Part shown: in pieces, positions 42,812 to 50,911 of the stretch | Layout: each line of letters begins with the position of its first letter | Numbering within the stretch: the first letter of the stretch is position 1 | Assembly (NCBI GenBank): GCA_910584745.1 | Contig: CAJUDG010000002.1 | Coordinates: forward strand, 186,001 to 250,000 | Source: an uncultured Eubacteriales bacterium | GTDB taxonomy: Bacteria > Bacillota > Clostridia > Oscillospirales > Acutalibacteraceae | Direction: 5' to 3' | DNA: 64,000 nt | Translations under genes and position numbers: made by a program | The notes under the pieces: model-generated | Databases searched by the model: none | Told to the model about the DNA's origin: nothing | What the model saw: only the letters and a program-made list of their open reading frames with translations

Positions 42812-44080
42812 TTAGGATTCGGCAAGCATCATCTGCATGGTGCGGTATGTGTCGCGCACGGCCTTTTCTATCTGGTCCTGGGTGGCGCCGTCCTTCTGGC
42901 AGAGCATGAATAGCTGGCTCTGGGCCTCCCGGTCCATATCGGTGCAGAATTTCACGGCGTTTATCTTGTCCCTTATGTCCATGAACTGCCGGGCCGTCTC
43001 CGGGTCCATGGTGATACCCTGGAGGTTTTCCGTGCCCTGGGCAGTGCTGGGCACCAGGCCCTCGCTCCAGCCATACAGAGTGGCATTCTTCTGCGTTCCC
43101 TTGTCCAGCAGCTTATCGAGAATACGGAAGGCGTACTCGGGATAGTTGGCGTTGCGGTTGACAGCCCCGAAGTTGGTCACAAAGGCGGTCACGCCCTGGT
43201 CGCGGTTATAGACAGGAACATATACCTCATCGGCCTTCCGGCCGTTTTGGAGATGGCTTCCAAGAAACCACGGGCTGGCCGGTTCGGGATAATAGCCCTC
43301 GCCGTGTTTTTTGCTGCCTTCGGCAACGCCCAGGGCTATCTCCAAAAGCTCCTCCTCGGTAAAGGTGAGCTCCTCCTTGGCATAGTCCGCGTCCCGGCCA
43401 AAGTAATGGAGCATACCAAAGATATTATCGCCCAGGGCCGCCCGCTCCAAATACCTGTTGCCGGACTGTAGATACCCCTCCCGGCTGGGGGCCGGGGGCT
43501 CGGTATACAGGTCTTTATCCATGGCCATGGCGTAGAAGTCATACTGTAAGGGCAGGATCATCTGGCCCTCCTCACCCCGGCCAACTTCCATTATCTGGGG
43601 CATGAGCTGGTCCATGTCCATAAACTGGGCGTTTTCAATGTACTCGTCTAAGGGGAGGAAGATGTGGTTATTCATCACCTGCTCCGGGAATGGGAAGAGG
43701 GACTTGACCTCCATGTCCTCATCCACCATCATATAGCCGCCCAGGGTGGTGAAATAGCAGTCCACCAGAAACAGGTCCGGTCCCTTGCCCGCCATGACCT
43801 CTACCCGCAGGTTTTCCATCCGGTAAGAGCGCATGGGCTCCATATCTATCAGCTCATATTCAACATGAAACTCCTTATCATAGCCGGGCACGGTCCTCAA
43901 AAAGGCAAGGAAGTTGGAACTTTGCCACATGGGCTCGTCTACCGTCACAGTGACAAGGGGCAGTTCCTTCTGCTCTCCCTGCTCGGTAACGATAGTCGTG
44001 GTGGGCAGCTCTTTCCGCTGCTGGCACCCCAAAAGCGCCAGCATGGCCAGGGTTAGCATCAGCACAATAAGTTTCTTCAT
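42812..44080 (-). CDS. Solute-binding-type lipoprotein P3
   Basis: 422 residues, lipobox LALLGC (Cys at 19) and a short linker QQRKELPTTT rather than a Gly/Ser one. It shows RVEVMAGKGPDLFLVDC, IFLPLDEYIENAQFMDMDQL, YNRDQGVTAFVTNFGAVNRN and the tail MQMMLAES. RDADYAKEELTFTEEELLE is shared with P5. No terminator follows it, only AT-rich sequence before the P2 promoter. Confidence 0.85.
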   Translation of the reverse strand: MKKLIVLMLTLAMLALLGCQQRKELPTTTIVTEQGEQKELPLVTVTVDEPMWQSSNFLAFLRTVPGYDKEFHVEYELIDMEPMRSYRMENLRVEVMAGKGPDLFLVDCYFTTLGGYMMVDEDMEVKSLFPFPEQVMNNHIFLPLDEYIENAQFMDMDQLMPQIMEVGRGEEGQMILPLQYDFYAMAMDKDLYTEPPAPSREGYLQSGNRYLERAALGDNIFGMLHYFGRDADYAKEELTFTEEELLEIALGVAEGSKKHGEGYYPEPASPWFLGSHLQNGRKADEVYVPVYNRDQGVTAFVTNFGAVNRNANYPEYAFRILDKLLDKGTQKNATLYGWSEGLVPSTAQGTENLQGITMDPETARQFMDIRDKINAVKFCTDMDREAQSQLFMLCQKDGATQDQIEKAVRDTYRTMQMMLAES

Positions 44081-44098
44081 GGGTCATAGCTTCCTTTC

Positions 44099-45508
44099 TC
44101 AGGATTCCGCAAGCATCATCTTCATGGTGGTGTAGGTCTTATCGGCAGCTTTGCGGATGTCATCGCCGGTGAGGCTTTCGCCCTGCCGCGCCATATCAAA
44201 GAGTTCCGCTGTCATATGGTCTATCTCCCGGTCTACGTTGCTTGTGAAGTAAGCATAGCCTATATTCTCCCGGGCGTTCTTTATGGCGGCGCGTCTGGCG
44301 GGGATAAGCCCCTCGTTGTACTTATAACTGCCCTTGCCGCTGAGGATCCCGGTGTGCACGGGCACAAGGCTCTCGCCCGCCGTCCAGAAGAAGGTCATGC
44401 TTTGGGAGTTCTTCTGCGCGGGCGGCTGCTTGCTCCAGAACGGCTCCTGCTTAAGAAAATCATAGCTCAAAAGGATATCGGCGATAAAGAAGGCGTCCTC
44501 CGGGTATTTCGTGCTGCTGCTTACGGCGCACCACGTCTCAATAGCGGCGTTTATGCTCCCGCTGGCCGTTCCAGGCACAAAATACTGCATTTCGCCGCTG
44601 TTTGCAAGGCTTATGGCCTGCTGCGCGGTCATGGTATCTGAAAACTTGTCCATAAGCGGTATGCTGCCGGTGTAGAAATCCAGCGCCTCTTTCACCCGCA
44701 GGAAAAATTCCTCCTCATCTATAAGAAGCTCCTCATTCAGGCTATCCGCTATTTTATCAAAGCACATCTCCCTGAGCCCCAGGCTCGTAAGCCCAAAGCT
44801 GGCCCTTACCCGCACATCGCTGTCCGTGCAGGCAAGTATCTCGTTCCAGTTTGCGGGCAGCGGCGCATCCTTGTCCTCCGGGAAAGTCATCATCTCGCAT
44901 ACGCGGTAGAACATTGGCAGTATCACCTGTCCCTGCTCATTTTGCCCCGCGGCCATCACTTTGGGGTCGAACTTGTCAAACTCCATGAACCGGGCGTTCT
45001 CTATGTACTTGTCAAGAGGCAGGAAAAGCCCCTTCTCCATAGCGGCCTCCGGGTTCTGGAACAGGGTGTTCTTTGGCAGCGAAGCGTCGCCGCCCCCGAA
45101 ACCCGACATCAGGAACACATCGGGCCCGTTCCCGGCCATTATCTCCGTGCGCAGCTTCGTCAGCTCCGCGTCATAGGCGCTGTCACCCTCCATAGGCAGG
45201 ACCTCAAGCTTGGCCTTTATGCCGCTGGGAGTGCCGCCAAAGTGCTTTACTATGGTTTCAAAGGTCTTCTGACCCCGTGTGGCCTGGGAGTTGTAGCCGT
45301 ATGCCGCGTTTATACAGTCCAGGTCCGTCACCACCCGCAGGATATCCCTGTCCTTATCCGCCTCATCCTCTGCGGCGGCGCTGGCCTCGGCCTTTTCCCG
45401 CTGGGTATCAACGGCCAGCTGTGGCCCGCTGCTCTCGCCATTATTGGAGGAGCACCCTACGCAAATCAGCATAAGCAGGGATAAAATGGCTGCAATAAGC
45501 TTTTTCAT
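44099..45508 (-). CDS. Solute-binding-type lipoprotein P4
   Basis: 469 residues, the longest paralogue. Lipobox LICVGC (Cys at 19), linker SSNNGESSG followed by an Ala/Glu/Asp-rich stretch. KLRTEIMAGNGPDVFLMSGF, LFLPLDKYIENARFMEFDKF and EQGQVILPMFYRV identify the family; the tail is MKMMLAES. The C-terminal half has an insertion around SKQPPAQKNSQSMTFFW. Starts 18 bases after P5 with a GGAGGAG site. Confidence 0.85.
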   Translation of the reverse strand: MKKLIAAILSLLMLICVGCSSNNGESSGPQLAVDTQREKAEASAAAEDEADKDRDILRVVTDLDCINAAYGYNSQATRGQKTFETIVKHFGGTPSGIKAKLEVLPMEGDSAYDAELTKLRTEIMAGNGPDVFLMSGFGGGDASLPKNTLFQNPEAAMEKGLFLPLDKYIENARFMEFDKFDPKVMAAGQNEQGQVILPMFYRVCEMMTFPEDKDAPLPANWNEILACTDSDVRVRASFGLTSLGLREMCFDKIADSLNEELLIDEEEFFLRVKEALDFYTGSIPLMDKFSDTMTAQQAISLANSGEMQYFVPGTASGSINAAIETWCAVSSSTKYPEDAFFIADILLSYDFLKQEPFWSKQPPAQKNSQSMTFFWTAGESLVPVHTGILSGKGSYKYNEGLIPARRAAIKNARENIGYAYFTSNVDREIDHMTAELFDMARQGESLTGDDIRKAADKTYTTMKMMLAES

Positions 45509-45526
45509 TTTTTGCTCCTCCTAAAA

Positions 45527-46801
45527 TTATGATTCGGCAAGCATCATCTGCATAGTGACGTATGTCTTATGCACCGCCGCCCGGACGTCCTCCTCATCCT
45601 CAAACTCACAGCGCACGCAGGGGAGGTGCAGCATCTCATAGACCGCCTGCTCAAGAGAGCTTGGCAGCTTCGCGACGCTTACCTGGTCCACCACCTGACG
45701 GTATCTGGCATAGGAGTCCTCGTCCAGTATCATCGCCCATTCCAATGGCTTGTCGGGCCCGCCCAGCTCTGTGTTGGCGACCAGGCCGCCGCTGCAGCCG
45801 TATAGGGCACTATCGCGCATGACGCTCTCGCCGGAGAGCGTTTCAAGCACCCGGAAGGCATACTCCGGGCAGCATGTGTTGCGGTTTATCATCCCCGCAA
45901 TGTCCACATACGCCGTAACGCCGCCGTCCCGGTTCCGGGCGGGGAAGAAATCATAACCCGCCTCCGGCTTGGTGAACAGACCAAAAGAGAAACCGTCAGA
46001 ATTGATAATGCTCTCATAATAGCCCTCATCAAAGCGTTTCCAGTGCTCATACCATATCATTGCCTGCTCATAGAGCTCGTCTTCTGTAAATGTGAGCTCC
46101 TCCTTGCCGTAATCCGCGTCCCTGCCGAAATACTGCAAAGGCATATGGTTCAGAAAACTGGCGTAGTATTCCAGCCTCAAATCCCCTGATTCCAGCATAC
46201 CCTGCTGGGTGAGGGCGCTCTCCTCTGGGAAATCATATGTTCCTTCTTTTAAGGGAACTGTGTCGACGGCATAAGTCAACGGCAATATCTGCTGTCCTTC
46301 CTCATTGCTGCACGCCTCCATAAGGTCGGCCCGGAACGCGTCATAATTTGTTGAGGAAGCCTCCATATATTCATCCAATGGCAGAAACAGCCGGTTGTCC
46401 ATGGCCTGCTCCGGGAAACGGAAAAGCGGGTCCAGAAGCTTGCCGCTGTTTGCGGAAAGGCTTTTAAAGCTGCAGGTCATGTCCATCAAAAACACGTCCG
46501 GCCCCTTCCCCGCCATTATCTCCGTCCTCATGCGGGTAAGGTAGTTGTCGCGCTCAGGGTCCTCCCGGGGCAGGGCTTCACAGGATACATGAAACTCCCT
46601 GCCGTTTCCGGGCACGGTCCTCAGCACAGTATTTAAATTCGTCTGGTCCCAGTACACGTCCGTCACCAGCTTCACCTGGGGTACGGTCTTCTTTCCCTCG
46701 TCGGTGATGATGTCAATAGTTTCCCCGGTCCTCTTGGAGGAGGTGCACCCGGAAAGGGCCAGAAGGAGCAGGGACAACATGATTACAATAAGCTTTTTCA
46801 T
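45527..46801 (-). CDS. Solute-binding-type lipoprotein P5
   Basis: 424 residues, lipobox LALSGC (Cys at 19). The first 75 or so residues after it (RTGETIDIITDEGKKTVPQV and on) are almost identical to P6, and the DNA match extends over about 300 bases, while the C-terminal two thirds differ clearly. RMRTEIMAGKGPDVFLMDMT and LFLPLDEYMEASSTNYDAF are present; the tail is MQMMLAES. It begins with a normal ATG, unlike P6. Confidence 0.85.
   Translation of the reverse strand: MKKLIVIMLSLLLLALSGCTSSKRTGETIDIITDEGKKTVPQVKLVTDVYWDQTNLNTVLRTVPGNGREFHVSCEALPREDPERDNYLTRMRTEIMAGKGPDVFLMDMTCSFKSLSANSGKLLDPLFRFPEQAMDNRLFLPLDEYMEASSTNYDAFRADLMEACSNEEGQQILPLTYAVDTVPLKEGTYDFPEESALTQQGMLESGDLRLEYYASFLNHMPLQYFGRDADYGKEELTFTEDELYEQAMIWYEHWKRFDEGYYESIINSDGFSFGLFTKPEAGYDFFPARNRDGGVTAYVDIAGMINRNTCCPEYAFRVLETLSGESVMRDSALYGCSGGLVANTELGGPDKPLEWAMILDEDSYARYRQVVDQVSVAKLPSSLEQAVYEMLHLPCVRCEFEDEEDVRAAVHKTYVTMQMMLAES
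46500..46800 (-). repeat. Direct repeat, P5 copy
   Basis: The 5' 300 bases of P5, about nine bases in ten identical by eye to 47797-48097 in P6 and including long exact stretches. Divergence on either side is much higher. Confidence 0.8.
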
Positions 46802-46819
46802 ATGTGCTCTCCCCTTTTC

Positions 46820-48097
46820 TCAGGATTCCGCAAGCATCATCTGCATAGTGGTGTAGGCCTTGTGGACGGCGGCCGAGAGCTTGCCGTCGTCCGCAAGCTC
46901 TCCCCTGACGCAGGAGATACGCAGCTCGCTTACCGCCTGTTCAAGGCGGGTGGGGAACCTGTACGCGGTCACCTTGTCCAGAGCTTCCCTATAAACCTTA
47001 TAGGTCTCCCCGGTCATCGCGAACCACTCCATGGGCTTATCGGGGCTCCCAAGCTCCGGGTTTGCCACTATGCTGCCGCTCCAGCCGTAGAGGGTCTGCT
47101 CGCGCATGACGCTCTCGCTGGAGAGCTTGTCGATTATGCTGAAGGCCTGTTCAGGGTAGCAGGAATTGCGGTTTACGGCGGCAGCTATCTTCACACAGGC
47201 CGTCACGCCGCCGTCACGGTTCCGGGCGGGTACTATAATGGAATTCTCCAAGTGTCCGATACCGAGAACGCCCCCGGAGAGCTCCCCGCATACAAGCCCA
47301 TCCCGGTCTATGACGGACTTGAACTCACCGGCATCAAACTTCTCGGATTCTTCCCGCCAAAGCATAGCCTCTGCCAAAAGCTCCTCCTCGGTGAAGCTCA
47401 GGCTCTCCCCCTCATAGGGCGTGCCGAAGAAGTCCAGGGGCAGTCTGGCACTCGACGCAAAGTATCTGAGGGCCAGCTCGTCCGAATTCAGCATATCCTC
47501 GCGGGTGCTGACGCTCTCAGCGGGGATGTCGAATTCCCCGGCGTCGAATATACCCACGTCAAAGCTGTAGGTCAGAGGTATTATCTGCTGCCCCTCACCA
47601 TTCCTGCCGGCCTCCATAAGCTCCGGGGTGAACTTGGAGAAGTCTGTGAACAGGGCGGTCTCCATGTACTCGTCAAGGGGCAGGAGCACCCGGTTATCCA
47701 TGACCTTGTCCGGGAAGGGAAACACGGGCTCCAGGAAATCTCCATTGGCAGATATGCCGTTGTTGCCGTACTCCAAGTCTAAAATGAACAGGTCAGGGCC
47801 CTTCCCTGCCATCATCTCCGTCCTCATCCGGGTAAGGTAGTTGTCGCGCTCGGGCTCATCCCGGGGCAGGGGCTCAAAGGATACATGAAACTCCCTGCCG
47901 TTTCCGGGTACGGTCCTCAGCACAGAATTCAAATTTGTCTGGTCCCAGTACACGTCCGTCACCAGCTTCACCTGGGGCACGGTCTTCTTTCCCTCGTCGG
48001 TGATGATGTCAATAGTCTCCCCGGTCCTTTTGGGCCCGCCGCAGCCGGCAAGGCCCAGCAGGAGCAGGGAAAGCATTATCACAAATAGCTTTTTTAT
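46820..48097 (-). CDS. Solute-binding-type lipoprotein P6, apparent ATA start
   Basis: Aligned with P5, the protein starts at codon 48095-48097, which is ATA where the siblings have ATG; KKLFVIMLSLLLLGLAGC then follows with the lipobox Cys in the same place. GGGAG lies 8 bases upstream, right for this codon. The frame has no stop back to a TTG at 48127 inside P7, a weak alternative that adds ten hydrophilic residues. The body has MRTEMMAGKGPDLFILD and the tail MQMMLAES. About 425 residues. Confidence 0.78.
   Translation of the reverse strand: MKKLFVIMLSLLLLGLAGCGGPKRTGETIDIITDEGKKTVPQVKLVTDVYWDQTNLNSVLRTVPGNGREFHVSFEPLPRDEPERDNYLTRMRTEMMAGKGPDLFILDLEYGNNGISANGDFLEPVFPFPDKVMDNRVLLPLDEYMETALFTDFSKFTPELMEAGRNGEGQQIIPLTYSFDVGIFDAGEFDIPAESVSTREDMLNSDELALRYFASSARLPLDFFGTPYEGESLSFTEEELLAEAMLWREESEKFDAGEFKSVIDRDGLVCGELSGGVLGIGHLENSIIVPARNRDGGVTACVKIAAAVNRNSCYPEQAFSIIDKLSSESVMREQTLYGWSGSIVANPELGSPDKPMEWFAMTGETYKVYREALDKVTAYRFPTRLEQAVSELRISCVRGELADDGKLSAAVHKAYTTMQMMLAES
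47797..48097 (-). repeat. Direct repeat, P6 copy
   Basis: Partner of 46500-46800: the 5' part of P6, from the signal peptide through the MAGKGPD motif. Confidence 0.8.
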
Positions 48098-48113
48098 GTT
48101 TAAACTCCCTTTC

Positions 48114-49501
48114 TTATGATTCCGCAAGCATCATCTGCATGGTGGTGTAGGCCTTGTGGGCCGCCGCCTTGACGCTCTCCTCTGTGGCGTCCTCGGCGAG
48201 GTACGCTCTGCCCAGGGTGAACGCGGCCTCCCGGTCAAGGAGGGTGTAGAACCTGACGGCGCTTATCTGGTCCTTTATGCCGCAGAAGCTCTCGTAATTA
48301 TCCTCGTTCAGCCACCATTTTGAATCCATGCCCAGGGGCGTGTCCGGGGAGCACAGCCCGTCGTAGACAGGAATGCCGCTGACGGAGTTTGTGATATAGG
48401 CGCGCTGCTGCGTGTCCTTTGACAGCAGGCAGTCCAGCACCTTGAAGGCCTCGTCAGGGTGCTTTGTGTTCACGTTCACCGCGGCATAGCATGAGACCGC
48501 CGCGGTAACGCCGCCGTCCTGAGTGGCGGCGGGGGTCATGGTGTAGGCGGGAAGGCCGTCGGGGTTGGCGCGCCAGAATATGTACTGCCCCACGGGCCCG
48601 CCGCCGAAACCGTTGTTGGAGGCGTTCAGCAGTTCATCGAAATAGCCGTCCCGGCGCTTTCTGGCCGTCTCAAGGCCGGAGAGGGCCAGGTCCAGAAGCT
48701 CCTCCTCGGTAAAGCTGGGCACGTCCTTGTCATAGTCCGCCGGCTGGCCGAAGTAGGAGAGCAGGTCGGTATATGCCGCCTGGGGGTTCAGGGTGTACTC
48801 CATGGTGGGCAGCGCCGTGTACTCCCCGGCAAGCTCCGGGTCCACCGCCGCCGGGTCGAAGCAGCTGACGTTCAGGTGGTACTTCAGGGGCAGGATATAC
48901 TGCCTGCCATTATAGCTCCCCGCAGCCATGACCTTGGGGTTCAGCTTGTCCCACTCCATATGCTCCGCCTTCTCTATGTACTCGTCCAAAGGCAGGAAGA
49001 TGTTGTTCCGCATGGCCTGCTCGGGGTAGTTGAAGGTGGGCTCGCAGTAGGGCTCGCCGTCATCGGTCTGCCAAAGGGCGGAGCTGGCGCAGTCGCACAG
49101 GAAGATATCCGGGCCCTTCCCCGCCATCATCTCCGTGCGCATACGCCGCAGGCGGATCGCCGGGTCCTCCTGGGGCTTGCCGCTGTCCCCCTCCACCACC
49201 ATGTTCAGCGGACTGATGAGCTCATACTCCACCTGGAACTCCGTGCCATAGCCGGGTATGGTCTCTAAAAACTGGCTGATGAAAGGGCTGGGTATCATCG
49301 GGGAGTCGATGACCATGGTCAGCCAGGGTATCTCCTTGGATTCGCCGGTGCTGTTATCGACTACCTCCCCGGTTCCGCTGGAGTTCCCCCCCCCCCCCGG
49401 CTGCTGCCGGTATTGGGGGCGCCCTGGCACCCGCAGAGCGCCAGCAGGAGCAGGGCCATCATCAGGGCCATAGCTTTCTTGAACATGTGATTTTGTTTCA
49501 T
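48114..49501 (-). pseudogene. Solute-binding-type lipoprotein P7, frame broken at a G13 run
   Basis: The ATG at 49501, with an AAGGAGAG site, opens a signal peptide ending LLLLALCGC (Cys at 25), then QGAPNTGSS. A run of 13 G (minus strand, 49386-49398) follows. With 13 the frame stops about 10 codons later; with 11 or 14 it would read through GGGNSSGTGEVVDN into the intact mature domain, which stays open to 48114 and has RMRTEMMAGKGPDIFLCD, IFLPLDEYIEKAEHMEWDKL and MQMMLAES. The Gly/Ser linker matches that of its siblings. Either a phase-variable gene in the off state or a homopolymer sequencing error. It is the first gene of the array. Confidence 0.8.
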
Positions 49502-49548
49502 AACGATCTCTCCTTATAGTATATTTGGGGGCAATACACCCTCCTACT

Positions 49549-49581
49549 TATAAGAAGACACAAAATTGCAATTTGGTTGCA
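49549..49581 (-). promoter_or_regulatory. ECF-like promoter ahead of P7
   Basis: Minus-strand TGCAACCAAA (49572-49581) and TGTCTTCTTATA (ending at 49549), spaced exactly as in the P2 promoter: TGCAAC-N16-GTCT. It lies between the rnfA stop and the P7 start, so the array can be transcribed without the rnf promoter. Confidence 0.5.
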
Positions 49582-49609
49582 CGAAAATCAAAAATTTTTC
49601 AAAAAATTT

Positions 49610-50230
49610 TTATCCCGCCAGCCTGTCCACGACCCCGTTGAAGCCCAGGAAGGACACGGCCACCAGACTTGCCGCCACCAGCGTGATGGGCAGGCCCTTA
49701 AAGGTCTCGGGGATGTCGCAGTCCTCAAGGCGCTCGCGCACCCCGGCGAACAGCAGCATAGCCACCAAAAAGCCCACACCGGAGCCAAAGGCGTTCACCA
49801 GCGACTGCACAAAGCCGAAGCTGGGGTCCGCCGCGCCCTTTTCCAGCACCAGCATGGTCACGCCCAGCACGGCGCAGTTGGTGGTGATAAGGGGCAGGTA
49901 GATACCCAGGGAGTTGTAGAGGGGGGGCATATACTTGTGCAGGGCCGTCTCCAAAAGCTGCACAAGGGCCGCTATCACCAGGATGAACACCAGGGTCTGT
50001 AAATACTCGAGGCCCTGGGGCACCAGTATGTATGTGTAAAGGGGCCAGGTGACCGCCGTGGCTATCACCATGACCACCGTCACCGCGCAGCTCATGCCAA
50101 AGGCGGTGTCCAGCTTCTTTGAAACGCCTAAAAACGGGCAGATGCCCAGAAACTTATTTAAAACGTAGTTCTCCGTCAGTATGGCGGCCAGGAATATGGC
50201 TACCAGGGAGCGTATCATTTGAGCGTCCAT
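49610..50230 (-). CDS. rnfA: Rnf complex subunit A
   Basis: 206 residues, six membrane helices. AAILTENYVLNKFLGICPFL near the start and LPLITTNCAVLGVTMLV in the middle contain the paired Cys that hold the intramembrane Fe-S centre shared with RnfE. The start overlaps the rnfE stop (TAATG). After its stop only an A/T-rich stretch precedes the lipoprotein promoter; no GC hairpin terminator is visible. Confidence 0.97.
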   Translation of the reverse strand: MDAQMIRSLVAIFLAAILTENYVLNKFLGICPFLGVSKKLDTAFGMSCAVTVVMVIATAVTWPLYTYILVPQGLEYLQTLVFILVIAALVQLLETALHKYMPPLYNSLGIYLPLITTNCAVLGVTMLVLEKGAADPSFGFVQSLVNAFGSGVGFLVAMLLFAGVRERLEDCDIPETFKGLPITLVAASLVAVSFLGFNGVVDRLAG

Positions 50231-50910
50231 TATTTACCCTCCTTCTCGGTGATCTTGGAGCACGAGGCCGCCAAGGGGCAGTGCGCGCAGCCGGTGGACT
50301 CGGGGGCCCTGCCCTCCTTTGAGAGCTTGCCGGAGAGGGCTATGAGCATACCGAACACGAAGAAGCCCCCGGGAGGCAGAAGGAAGATTATGATGGGCTC
50401 CATAAACCCGGAGAGTATAGGCAGGCCGAAGACCGTCCCCGCGCCCAGCAGCTCCCTTATAATGCCCATGGCCAGCATGGCGGCGGTGAAACCCACGCCC
50501 ATGCCCAGGCCGTCTATGATAGAGGGCAGCACCTTATTCTTGCTGGCGAACATCTCCGCCCGGCCAAGGATGATGCAGTTCACCACGATAAGGGGCAGGA
50601 ACACTCCCAGCGCCGTGTCCAGCGCCGGGGAGAAGGCCTTGATGAACATCTGAACTATGGTGACGAACCCGGCGATAATGGTTATAAACGCCGGTATGCG
50701 CACCTTATTCGGTATCACGTTTCTAAGCAGTGAGATGACCGCGTTGGAGCAGACCAGCACGAAGGTGGTGGCCGCGCCCATGCCTATGGCGTTGGAAGCC
50801 GCCGTGGTAACGGCAAGCGTCGCGCAGCAGCCCAGCACCAGTCTCAATACCGGGTTCTCTTTGATGATACCCTTGGTAAATTCCTGTAAAAGGCTCTTTT
50901 TTCCGTCCAT
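50230..50910 (-). CDS. rnfE: Rnf complex subunit E
   Basis: 226 residues. Homologous to RnfA: NPVLRLVLGCCATLAVT and LPLIVVNCIILGRAEMFAS with the conserved Cys. The C-terminus adds a soluble tail with clustered cysteines (GCAHCPLAASC) that is longer than in many RnfE proteins and could hold a metal. Membrane part of the Na+/H+ pump. Confidence 0.96.
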   Translation of the reverse strand: MDGKKSLLQEFTKGIIKENPVLRLVLGCCATLAVTTAASNAIGMGAATTFVLVCSNAVISLLRNVIPNKVRIPAFITIIAGFVTIVQMFIKAFSPALDTALGVFLPLIVVNCIILGRAEMFASKNKVLPSIIDGLGMGVGFTAAMLAMGIIRELLGAGTVFGLPILSGFMEPIIIFLLPPGGFFVFGMLIALSGKLSKEGRAPESTGCAHCPLAASCSKITEKEGK

Positions 50911-50911
50911 T

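Larger units (their letters stand above)
39976..49501 (-). other. Array of seven solute-binding-type lipoprotein genes inside the rnf operon
   Basis: Seven paralogues of 420-470 residues, all minus-strand, separated by 15-18 bases except for a 103-base gap between the fifth and sixth in transcription order. Each has a lipobox, an RTEMMAGKGPD-like motif, an LPLDEYIENAxFMEWDK-like motif and a C-terminus ending LAES. No ABC permease or ATPase gene adjoins. Two internal promoters share a motif. Numbered below P7 (first transcribed) to P1 (last). Confidence 0.9.
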
